Shown: positions 11,129 to 20,064 of the stretch, piece after piece
Layout: every line of letters starts with the position of its first letter
How positions within the stretch are numbered: the stretch's first letter is position 1
Assembly (NCBI GenBank): GCA_029844215.1
Contig: CM056731.1
Location: forward strand, 82,108,992 to 82,172,991
Length of the DNA stretch: 64,000 bases
From: Przewalskia tangutica
Lineage: Eukaryota; Streptophyta; Magnoliopsida; Solanales; Solanaceae
Direction: 5' to 3'
Notes under the pieces: model-generated
What the model saw: the letters and a program-made list of their open reading frames with translations, nothing else
What the model was told of the DNA's origin: nothing
Databases searched by the model: none
Program-made: the position numbers and the translations under genes

Positions 11129-12999
11129 ATGCACTCAGCTATACAAAACGTTGGTAGACTTCCAATTCTTGACGAAACTAACTATGCCTACTGGAAAATT
11201 CGACTACGTTCGCACATCAAATCCATTGATGTTCGAGCATGGAGACAGTTTCCGAAGGCTATGTGATCCCCAAGTACCCAGCAGACGAGGACTGTGATGT
11301 ACTCACTAAACCCGAATCTTAATAGACCGTGGAAGAGATCAATAGTGCAAGCTTTAATGAAAACGCCCTAAATGCGATATTTGGATGGGTAGATCTCTAT
11401 ATGTTCAAGCTTATCCAGAATTGTACAACGACCAATGATGTTTGAGAAACCTTACAAACTCATTGTGAGGGTACCTCGAGTGTTCGACGTACAAAGCTTC
11501 ACTTGATCTTGAGCCAATATGAACGCTTAATGATGGAAGAATCTGATGACATAAAATCCTATTTTGAAAAGTTGATTGACATTTCTAATCAGTGTCAAGT
11601 GTTTGGGTCTCCTTTAACCAACACACAACTTGTGGATAAAGCTCTCAGATCTCTTCCTGAAAGATTCAATACTAAGATTTGTACTATTGAAGAGGCTCAT
11701 AATCTTGCTACTATGGATCTTCATGCCTTGATAAGCATCTTTCAAACATATGAGATGAACATGAGGAGCCAAAGAGATCTATACAAAGACAAGACTTTGG
11801 CACTCCAAGGACAAACCTCAGAATCTGAATTGGAAAACGAGGAAGAAAACCTGGAGGAACTGGGAAGTGATACAACTGTTGCCTTACTCACTCGTCGATT
11901 CAATGCAATGGTGATAAAGATCAACACTGATCACAATAAAGCCAAATATAAACAGCATCAGAACCCATTCTTCAATAAGCAGCTAAATAGGTCACCTTCT
12001 AAGCAAAGAAATAACAATCCACTGAGGAAATCCAACTCCAACGGTACCAATTTCAGTCCCAAACAACTTGAGGGAATGCAGTGTCATGCATGCTCGGGTT
12101 AGGGACACTACGCTAATGAGTGTGCATACACCCTTAGAAAAATTGGTAAGGTTATGTGGGTAACCCTCAGTGATGATGAGAACGAAGAGGATGAAGGAGA
12201 TCAAGAAGAAGAACCACAGGCAATGTTGACAGCCATGTTCGAACACTCACTGTCCGAAGACGAAGATGTTGTTGATAATATTGCGACAACATCAGGAAAA
12301 ACATCGGACTCCATATCTGGAATGTCTGCAACATCAGAGAGGTATGTATACTTTGATTATTCTGATGAAAATTGTTTTAGTGGATTTATTTCTTCATCTG
12401 AGACTGTAAATTTGGATCTAGTTGACTCCAAAAATGACATGATAAAGGAATTACAAAGTCTTTGTAAAACCTTAATCACTAAATCTGAGCAACTAGACTC
12501 AAAAGAAAAATCATTGGCTCTTGAGAATAGCAATCTGAAAGGCACAATCAACTGTTTAGAGGTGACACTTACCAAGAAGGGTCTAGAGCTTGGTAAGATT
12601 CGTGCTCGATTGAACATAGCTGAGACCACTTTTCAAAGGGTCAACATGGGAACCTCCAAAATGGATGAATTACTGAACTTTAGTAATCCTATAAGAACTA
12701 TGCTTGGGTACCCATCTCCTAGCAAAACCAATACTTCCAGAATCCATAGTCAAACTGAGAGGATTTTGTCAAAGAAAATACGAGTAACTCTCAGATCACT
12801 ATGATTGGATGAAGTTTGTATGTAGCTTATGTAAAAAGTCAGGACATCTTATGCCCTACTGCTACAAACTTCAAAACTCAGAACTCATACTATCGCCTAA
12901 AATGTTGTCAGCAATGTTGCCAACATCACTGACAACATTCAATGCAACCAAGCTAAGAGCAGAAGGAAGAAAAGGTTTGAAAAGGAATGGGTACCTAAA
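11129..12999 (+). pseudogene. gag: SIRE-like copia gag, multiply broken
   Basis: Starts at ATG 11129 with a DUF4219/UBN2-type Gag N-terminus (LDETNYAYWKIRLRSHIKSID), shifts frame near 11255, then continues through the UBN2 core (MMEESDDIKSYFEKLIDI, LRSLPERFNTKI). Stops fall near 11321 (TAA TAG) and 11443 (TGA). A CX2CX4HX4C zinc knuckle near 12087-12128 is interrupted by an amber TAG. An acidic stretch (12154-12290), a predicted coiled-coil-like segment with the KMDELLNF motif, and a second knuckle (CSLCKKSGHLMPYC, about 12821-12862) follow in a shifted frame. Domain order and the double knuckle are typical of SIRE-clade Gag, which coats element RNA. As read, no functional protein could be made. 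Confidence 0.8.
12901..12939 (+). repeat. Nested 39-nt palindrome inside copia gag
   Basis: Arms AATGTTGTCAG and CTGACAACATT (11 bp) enclose ATGTTG and CAACAT. This is the same outer-11/inner-6 design as at 10950-10990 in the LTR, but inside the coding region between the second zinc knuckle and the protease. Confidence 0.8.
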
Positions 13000-13017
13000 C
13001 TGAATCTGAAATGTAAT

Positions 13018-13602
13018 GTGTGCATAACTGCCTTGCGTACTAACATTACAGGTTCTTGGTATTTCAATAATGGCTGCTCACGTCATATGACAGGTACCAA
13101 AAGTCTATTAAAGGACTATAGAGCATTCAATGGAGGGTACGTGACCTTTGGAGGAGGAAGTAAGAGTAAGATTAATGGTAAAGGAACTCTTAATGTTCTG
13201 GATATACCAGCCTTGAAAAATGTTCTTCATGTAGGAGGGTTAGTTGCTAATCTTCTTAGCATAAGCCAACTATGTGATGAGGATCTCAAGGTGAAATTCA
13301 ACAAGCTTGGATGCAAGGTTAAAGGTTCTACAAACAAGTGTGTCATGTCAGGAACCCGAACCGGAGATAAATGCTATCTAGTAGGTACACAAGAGTTTTG
13401 CAACTCCGCAAAGGTAGGTGACTTGACACTTTGGCACCAGAAGTTGGGACATATCAATTACGATACCTTGGAGAAGCTGATCTCATTTGAAGCCGTCAGA
13501 GACATTCCCAGACTGGATCTAAAAGATAAAACACTGTGTGAAGATTGTTTGAAGGGAAAACAGACCCGAGTCTCTCATAATGCTGTCCAACATGACAGAT
13601 AA
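13018..13602 (+). pseudogene. Copia protease and GAG-pre-integrase region, dead active site
   Basis: The frame returns to that of most of gag. The retropepsin-like segment contains WYFNNGCSRHMTG (about 13057-13095), where SIRE-type proteases have a D-S-G catalytic triplet; here it reads N-N-G (13066-13074), so the Asp is lost. Conserved downstream parts follow (LKNVLHVGGLVANLLSISQL), then the GAG-pre-integrase HHCC-type segment with LWHQKLGHINYDTLEKL and CEDCLKGKQTR. A TAA ends the frame at 13600. In an active element this part cleaves Gag-Pol. The D-to-N change and the stop mean no maturation activity. Confidence 0.8.
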
Positions 13603-14183
13603 CATTCAGGCACGTCTCATTGTTTCCAATTATTGCACATGGATCTTAGGGGTCCAATTGAGGTAGATAGCCTAGGAGGGATGAGATATTCATATGTGAT
13701 TGTTGACGATTTTTCCAGATTCACATGGATCTATTTTTTAAAGAAAATATCACAAACCTTTGAGCTATTTAGAATACTTTACTCTAGAATTAGGAATTTG
13801 TTCTGTTCTTCGATTTTCATAATTAGATCTGATCATGGAAAAGAATTTGAAAATCAAACCTTTGCAAAATTTTGTAAAAAGAAAGACATATTCCATGAAT
13901 ATTCGGCACCAAAAACACCACGACAAAATGGGGTTGCCGAGAGAAAGAACATAACTTTACAAGAAATGACAAGAGTGATGTTGAGTTCTAAGCATTTGTC
14001 AAAAAAGTTTTGAGCTGAAGCCTTGAACACATCATTTCACATATCTAATAGAGTCTATCTAAGGCCAGAGACCAAGATGCCACCCTATGAACTGTTAAAT
14101 GGAAAGAAACCTACATTGAGGTACTTTCATGTCTTTCGGTGTGTGTGTTATATTGTTAATGACAGGGATAAGCTGGCTAAATT
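13603..14183 (+). pseudogene. Copia integrase core, cut off by element A
   Basis: All three residues of the DDE core are readable: Asp in HMDLRGPI (13642-13644), Asp in IRSDHGKEF (13831-13833) and Glu in NGVAERKN (13939-13941), a D-X35-E spacing. A TGA follows LSSKHLSKKF near 14011, then the frame resumes (NTSFHISNRVYLRPETKMPPYEL) and ends at DRDKLAKF where LTR A1 begins at 14184. The rest of integrase, RT, RNase H and the 3' LTR are absent from the window. Homologues catalyse insertion of element cDNA. The truncation is clearly secondary to insertion of A. Confidence 0.85.
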
Positions 14184-14592
14184 TGTTATACCCCGTATTT
14201 CCAGAGTATGTACGTGAGGGCGTACGTATAAGAATTTGAGCCTTAAGATTAGGCAAGGTTCGAAATTGGGCACAAGTCTAGAAAGAGTCGTTTCAGGTAA
14301 ACGTTTCCACGACTTACGAGGGAAAATTCCGGCTATGTCATTAATAATTTTTGCGGATTTTTCCGAGAGACGAAACATTTTGGACCAACGGGAGGGGGAC
14401 AAGTGTCACCCTCCCATTGGAAGCAAGTGGACGGCAAAGCTAGACCTTTTGCACGTTTTTGGTGTTGAAATTTTGGTCAAGGGTTAGGTAGGATATTTTG
14501 TGTAGATGGATAAGGTAGCACATGGCTAAATCTTGGCCTTACACTTGCTATGCACTTGTCTTCATCTTGGCCATTGGTTGGCCTTCACTTGA

Positions 14593-14603
14593 CCTATAAA
14601 TAC
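14593..14603 (+). promoter_or_regulatory. TATA box of LTR A1
   Basis: CTATAAATACC, about 410 bp from the LTR start, preceded by a GGCCATTGGTTGGCC palindrome. Equivalent boxes: 20478-20490 (A2), 29318-29330 and 35334-35346 (B), and on the minus strand 42313-42327, 48090-48104 (C), 51710-51722 (S), 58286-58300 (D). Confidence 0.75.
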
Positions 14604-16029
14604 CCCTCTAGTTGAAGACATTTCTTCATCCAAAACTTGAGCAATCTATCTAAGTCTCAAAATACTCCCTCCCTCTTGTCCTTTCGTCCACCACACTCCC
14701 CTTTGAGAAGGCCCTTTGGCCGAGAGCTTCCCCCTCCCCTTTTGTAGTGGTTAGCCGTGGGGTACCCCCCCCTAGCCTAGTTGTTTTCGTATAATACCCC
14801 TTGTTGTGGTATAGAAATACTCTCCTAGTATTGTTGTAATGTCCAAATACCTTGGCCCAAATACCTTGTAGTTTTCCCAAGGTTACACTCATACAAAAGC
14901 CCAGAAAATACTATTATACTTCCTTTAGCCACTAAACGAAACCCTAAGGAAATCTTCATTGATAGTTGAAGTATTTGAGTAGAAGTTGGTTAGAACTTCT
15001 AAGGGTTGTTTGGAGCGGGTTGGAGCGCACGGAGTAGGAGCTAAACCTTGCTCAGGATCGACATATAAACTCGGATAATTTTGGGCTTATCGAGGTAAAC
15101 ACTCTTGACCTTCTATTGTAATTGGAAATTACATGTTGTAGGAATATATAGTTGAAGTATACTATATATAGAACTGAACATTATAATTGTGCGGCAATGT
15201 CTTTTGACTTAAGCCTGAATTTAAAGAAGAGAACTGAACTGTAATTACATAGGACTGTATTACAGTAGACTTGTGTAGCATTGCTGTGAGTAGAATTGTA
15301 CACGTCCGGATAGACGTGCAAAACCCTGGTTGTCTTGGTAGCGGCCTCGATAGAGGAGGAGATTTCTGTTGTTGCGGGAGGTCTTTGCGAATTTTACGTA
15401 GAATATTCTACATTGTGATCTAAGATGTTTATAGGCGCCTTGTGGCCTCTATAGGTTGAAATACTGCGTGTGGCGTGGTCTACTTGGCTTAAGGTGTAGC
15501 CGACGGTTTGAGGTACTTGGAGCGTTTTGCTTTTAGTCGATAATCGTCGCGAGGTATGTGAACCTCTCCCTATCTTTTCTAGCATGATATGTGTGTGACT
15601 ATGTAGTACGGTAGACGTACATGTGCTAAATGTATTTGATTGGTTTAAAACATAAAGTGTTATGACAGCTTTATGGCAAGTTGGTTATAACAGCTTTATG
15701 TAGGTAAGGAAATGCTTTGTGGTTTTAAAAAGGTAACTGATTTGACTTATAACTGACTTGTTGTGTAATAGTAAAGAATCTTGAAGTATTTCAAAAGAAT
15801 GTTGAATCATCTTTAACAGAAGAGTAATACTTGGTTTTGAAAACATAAGAGTTATACTAGCTTTATGGGAAGTTAGGTATAACGTCTTAAGAGAATGGTT
15901 TCTTGATTTCTAGAAGTTAAGAGACTTAATCTTAAAAAATAAGAGACTTGACTTGATATGGATGTTAGTGTGAAACCTCATTCGTGAGTAATGAGTACCT
16001 GGTTGTAAAAGGAATAATGTTTCTTGATT

Positions 16030-16213
16030 CGGAAATCAGAATAAGTATCGAACAAACCACTGCAGCGCTAATAAAGGAAAATGTAATGACTAATGAAGTA
16101 TTATTAAAACCAGTAGAAACCTCCATCTGCATAGAAGCTAAGATGAGACAAAATGAGATTACATTTTCTAGATCATGGCTGCTTAATAAGATTGATTATG
16201 AACAAGAATAACT
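16030..16213 (+). repeat. Conserved U5 block (copy in LTR A1)
   Basis: About 185 bp, from AATAAGTATCGAACAA through CATCTGCATAGAAGCTAAG to TCTAGATCATGG and GAACAAGAATAAC. Recognisable copies occur at 21921-22103 (A2), 30590-30770 and 36600-36780 (B), 40678-40860 and 46503-46685 (C, minus), 28503-28680 (H, minus), 4206-4395 (b, minus) and 53425-53600 (E). It is absent from the shorter LTRs D, S and a. An open frame of about 64 codons exists in A1, but indels in b and E break it, so conservation is not at protein level. Confidence 0.75.
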
Positions 16214-16715
16214 ACTACTTTAGGGCATATGTTACTCAATTGTTTTAAAAAGAGATTAAGACATTGAACTATGAAACTTTTCTAAAAAGACACCGGCGTA
16301 ATTGAAATTAGGCAAACTGGAACTTTAGGGTAAAGAAAGGCATTGTGTTGTCTTAAAATGGTTTAAAACATAAAGTGTTATATGACCTTATGGGAAGTTG
16401 GTTATAACGACTTTATGAAAACAAAAGAAGGGTTTTTATCACTGGTTTTAATGTGGTAACTTGACTTTAAAAAGAGAAGTGTTTTGGTCTAAAAAGAAGG
16501 CATGGTATTGCCTTAATTTGGTTTAAAAAAAAAAGGATAGTATGGAAGTTGTTTTGGTTTACTTAAAAGATATAAGTCACTCTATTTTATGCTACGGGTA
16601 TCGGGTGACTTTTATAAAAGGGGATGGATCTTTAAAAAGGAACTTAACGCACGTAGTACTTTAGGATTAAAACCCGGACTATTGACATAAAATGAAAGTA
16701 CCTTGAGTTGTGGAT

Positions 16716-16810
16716 AACTTGCCTATGCTTGTTGTTGTGTAACTTGCCTATGCTTGTTGTTGTGTAACTTGCCTATGCTTGTTGTTGTGTAACTTGCCTA
16801 TGCTTGTTGT
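16716..16810 (+). repeat. 25-bp minisatellite, 4 copies, LTR A1
   Basis: Unit AACTTGCCTATGCTTGTTGT plus five bases, starting at 16716, 16741, 16766 and 16791. LTR A2 and both LTRs of C also have four copies; B, H and b have one. Confidence 0.9.
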
Positions 16811-16984
16811 GATAGCCTTTGTTATGCAAGGATTGTGTTCTATATTACCGCATCTCTCAATGGAGGGCCGGTTGACTCATTGAGGACATACTTGGACGTA
16901 CCGGCCATGACGGAAAATTCCACGGGTATGCTCCTAATGATAGTGTTATTCCATGGACTAGATCTCCATGAGGTTTCTTACTGT

Positions 16985-17210
16985 TCGGCCTTGGTACCCG
17001 GTGGTCGGCTTTCGTACTTGCCGTCTGCGTGGCGTCGACCTTGGTACACGTAGTTAGCCCTCGACTTGCCCCGCTCGATTGTAGTGACGAAGTCTCGTGA
17101 TACGGCCTTGGTACCCGGTGGTCAGCCCTCGTACTTGCCCCGGTCAGCTACGTGACCGGCCTTGGTATCTGGTAGTCGGCTCTCGCACTTGCCCCGTGTC
17201 AGCTTCGTGG
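16985..17210 (+). repeat. GC-rich tandem repeat, units 50-67 bp, LTR A1
   Basis: Four units each with CCTTGGTA, then GGTGGTCRGC and TCGTACTTGCC, with the TTGGTA core at 16991, 17041, 17108 and 17162. LTR A2 has the equivalent block at 22880-23100. The slot corresponds to the family-specific repeats in C (39672-40005), H (26931-27720), D (56820-57070) and S (50320-50540). Confidence 0.8.
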
Positions 17211-17913
17211 TTTGGTTGTATTGTATTGTTATTACGGCTTTGGCATCAGGTAGGACTTGGTGTTCAGGTGTACTTCTTGATGTTATCATATCATAGATCG
17301 CGGTGAGGAAGGTATTCCACGGGCATGACTGATGTTGTGGCGTGAGACCCATAATTATATTTGAGTAAATGACCCGGAGGGCGTGAGACCCTGACTTGAT
17401 ATAACTGTTATATGTGTGTACTGTAGTTTGGTTTCATACATGTCTCCTGCTTTATATAGACTATTATGATTTCATTTACAGTTTCACATACTTGGTACTG
17501 TTATCGACCTCTCTTGAAGTGCGTTCATGCCGCAGGTAGAAGTACATCGGATGTCGATCCCCGCTTTTAGGATCACCTTCAGCGTATTGGGAAGCTCCGA
17601 TCCTTCGGAGGCTTATCTTTGGTATGTTACCCACGATGTCAGTAGGTTCTTGTACATTCGGGGTATGGCGGGCCACTGTCCGTCATAGTTGTTGTAAAAA
17701 TCTTAGAGTGCATGCTTGCTTGTTGTGGCGGGGTTGTAAGGATTATGCTATTGACGTTTATATATATATATGTTGAAAGGCAAGCTTTTTTTGGTTGGCT
17801 GTTTATTTTTATATCTCATTTCATGTTCATGTTTTATTTCCGATTTTTCTCGATGTTGTATCACTAGGGTGCGGGGTAAGGCACGATCCACGCCCGGATT
17901 GGCCGTGACAAAG

Positions 17914-17924
17914 TGGTATCGAGC
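17914..17924 (+). promoter_or_regulatory. Primer binding site after LTR A1
   Basis: TGGTATCGAGC, three bases after the LTR end. It is the TGGTATCAGAGC initiator-Met class, with AGAG reading GAG as in other copies affected by the CAG/CG pattern. Confidence 0.85.
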
Positions 17925-18104
17925 GATTAGTCCTCGGAAAGTGTCTCAGACCGTGTCTTGTAGAGTCTTGATTATCGGTGTGTTGTGCACCACATCTATA
18001 ATCGGGAGGCGCAGACATTTAGGGTTAGTTTCCATTCTTCTCATTCGAGATCGTGCCTTAGAGGTGTAATAAGATTGGACCCTCCGACCTGCCGTTTTAC
18101 GATT

Positions 18105-19232
18105 ATGCCTCCGCGTAAGGCAACCCGCCCAAAAGCGGCGGCGAGAGGAGCCGTGAGTAGAAGCGTGGCAGAGACCACGATACTGAGCCTCCGATCCGTG
18201 ATGCAGGCGAGAGAGATGAGTCACGAGTGGGCCCGATTAACGGCGTGTTGTGGCGGACTTGAGGATAAGTGGACGCAGCGGTTCGATAGCACGATGGTTC
18301 ACCCTAGATCGGATAGTTCGAGGCTACGGGATTTTCCGAGTTGTAGGCGCGAGTTTTATGGGTCGAGGCACGAGGATGATCGCGAGGAGTTCATCCGAGC
18401 GATTCTGTGGATCGTGAGTGATCGAGGCATCGGAGACCGAGTCGGTGGTCCTAGGTTCGCATCGGCTGCGTGATACCGCAGTCGACTGGTTTGATTCGTG
18501 GGAGCTGTCCCGGGGAGAGCATGCACTTCCAGCTTTATGGGGCGAGTTCTCAGAGGCCTTTCTTGCACATTTCTTGCCTCCACAGATGAGGAGGGCTCGA
18601 GCAGACAGATTTTTGGTGTTGCGCGAAACCGCGTCTGGTTCGAGTACAATGTGAGTTCGACTCATTGGCCAGACGCGTCCCGCGTTAGTAGCTAGTATGG
18701 AGGATCGAGTGCAGCGATATGTTACAGGCTCGATGATCACCTAGCCGAAGTTGTTGGTGTAGCTCTTCACCGGGCATGGACATTGCCGCGTCTGACGTAT
18801 GCACTTGGATGTGAGGCGGATAAATCGACGGAATGACCGAGATCGCGAGAAGAGGTCGAACAGCAGGTCCTTTGGTGACTTTCGAGGCGGACCGCCTCGT
18901 GTGAGCGATTATGCGCCTCGCGATTCAGTGGTCTCGCGACGCCGGGACCTTTGGGATATTCGAGGCGGTCGTGGCTCCTGTGTTTCAGATTTTCGAGAGT
19001 AAGTGCTCGCCGGATGAGGTTGCCCTTGTCTCAGTGTGGCCGTTGTGGAATACTTCATAAGGGAGAGTGTCGTACTGACTTGGGAGGTTGTTATTCTTGC
19101 GGCCAACAGGGCCATCTGGCGAGAGATTGTCCGACCAGGGGTAACGCTGGTAGGATAGCACAGACTACTAGAGCAGTTGCGGGTTCTACACCTTCCATAG
19201 CCAGGCAGGATGTTCGCACAGTGAGCCGGTAG
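18105..19232 (+). pseudogene. gag: Tekay-type gag of element A, copy 1, frameshifted
   Basis: Opens at ATG 18105 (MPPRKATR), shared with elements B and C. The N-terminal frame runs to 18473. The core capsid segment (Retrotrans_gag type) then continues in another frame with VVLGSHRLRDTAVDWFDSWE and FLPPQMRRARADRFLVLR (18418-18654). The C-terminus (18951-19232) holds CGRCGILHKGEC and an intact knuckle CYSCGQQGHLARDC. At least three frame changes break it. Gag in this lineage forms the particle and binds RNA. No protease or pol follows: only about 0.8 kb of noncoding sequence separates gag from the polypurine tract. Several of its differences from the C copy are CAG/CGA swaps, so some breaks may be sequencing error. 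Confidence 0.85.
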
Positions 19233-20029
19233 AGGTCGCGGTGGGAGTTCCCGATTTTAGCGGTCCTTTGAACCGCCTATTTTCAGTATATCCTTAACCT
19301 CAGAGTTTTGTATGGATTGATGTTATGATGATGTGTTTAGTGTTATGTTCGGATAGCCTTGTGCTAAAATGTGATTTAGAAACCTGGTTGGTAAAAAGGG
19401 TAAGCCTGGGGGTGAGAAAGTGATGAACCTTAGAATATTACAGTTGAGACCTTAGATGTAAGGCCATCTTGAGTACAAGATTTTTGCGGGGGATCTTTGA
19501 CAGAATGTGTAAGTATGCGTGGTGTAATTGTGGAAAAATTTCCTTGGGTGGTATAAATGGAAGTGGTAGCTTTCATGACCTGTATAGGTAAGGTTGTTCC
19601 GGATCGAGAAGCAGAGAGTCGGCGTGTGAGGCTCGGGTTGAGGACGTGTTGCGTGTCAACCGTGGCCGGAATGAGGTGGGGTCAGATCGAGGTGGTCCCG
19701 CCAGGTGGTAGGGTCACGAGGGTGCTAGGCCCAAGTTTAGATGACCGTCGTATGAGTTTGTGGTTATGTTCGACCAGAAGCGGATCGTGAAGGCCGGGAA
19801 TGGCCTTAGAGAGAAGTGAAGCTATTAAGATGACCAAGTTTGGAGGTGGTGACTCCAAAGTTTTGGGAACTGAAGCGATGACTAAAGTGTGGTACGTATA
19901 CTAGAAGAGTTCAGATGTCCGAGAAGGGCACGACGAGTAAGGAAGGAAGAGAACGTGTGTTATTTTCGTGGCCAGGTGTGGCGTTGGCAACCTGTTAGAA
20001 GAACTTCATCGTTATCCGTCTTGAGAAGG
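19233..20029 (+). other. Post-gag noncoding region of element A
   Basis: About 800 bp from the end of gag to the PPT hairpin, with no pol motif. Homologous sequence follows gag in C (42753-43510, minus), partly in B (33300-33860), and follows the gag stub in E (54140-55196). Conserved cores include GGTAGGGTCACGAGGGTGCT (about 19708) and AAGATGACCAAGTTTGGAGG (about 19829). Conservation across pol-less elements suggests a retained cis function or shared ancestry. Confidence 0.7.
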
Positions 20030-20048
20030 AACATTCGGGACGAATGTT
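20030..20048 (+). promoter_or_regulatory. PPT-proximal hairpin, element A
   Basis: AACATTCG-GGA-CGAATGTT, a perfect 8-bp stem with a 3-nt loop, ending 3 bp before the polypurine tract. The same feature occurs in B, C, D and E. Confidence 0.8.
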
Positions 20049-20051
20049 TCT

Positions 20052-20064
20052 AAGGAGGGGAGAA
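20052..20064 (+). promoter_or_regulatory. Polypurine tract, element A
   Basis: AAGGAGGGGAGAA directly abuts TGTTATACCCC of the second LTR, as expected for the plus-strand primer. It shows that 17911-20064 is one complete internal region of 2154 bp. Confidence 0.9.

Larger units (their letters stand above)
14184..17910 (+). mobile_element. Element A LTR 1, 3.7 kb
   Basis: Begins TGTTATACCCCGTATTTCC inside copia integrase (flank AAATT) and ends GGCCGTGACA, followed at once by a tRNA-iMet primer site. The TATA box is about 0.41 kb in, so roughly 3.2 kb is R/U5. Contents in order: three hairpins (15648-15703, 15842-15885, 16362-16420), the conserved U5 block, a 25-bp x 4 repeat, a GC-rich 50-67-bp repeat, and the terminal block. 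It aligns along its length with 20065-23824. Differences are concentrated in CAG/CGA-type swaps and short losses. No protein is encoded. Confidence 0.9.

Noticed and set aside
15984..16211. Possible conserved micro-protein in U5 (about 64 codons)
   Set aside because: Indels in LTR b and E copies shift the frame while nucleotide conservation continues, so it is treated as noncoding.
16716..16810. Short regular repeats resembling a CRISPR array
   Set aside because: Units are directly contiguous with no spacers, inside a plant LTR.
18324..18740. 138-codon minus-strand frame
   Set aside because: Antisense of the element A gag; the sense strand has recognisable Gag motifs. The similar minus frames at 24271-24847 are rejected for the same reason.
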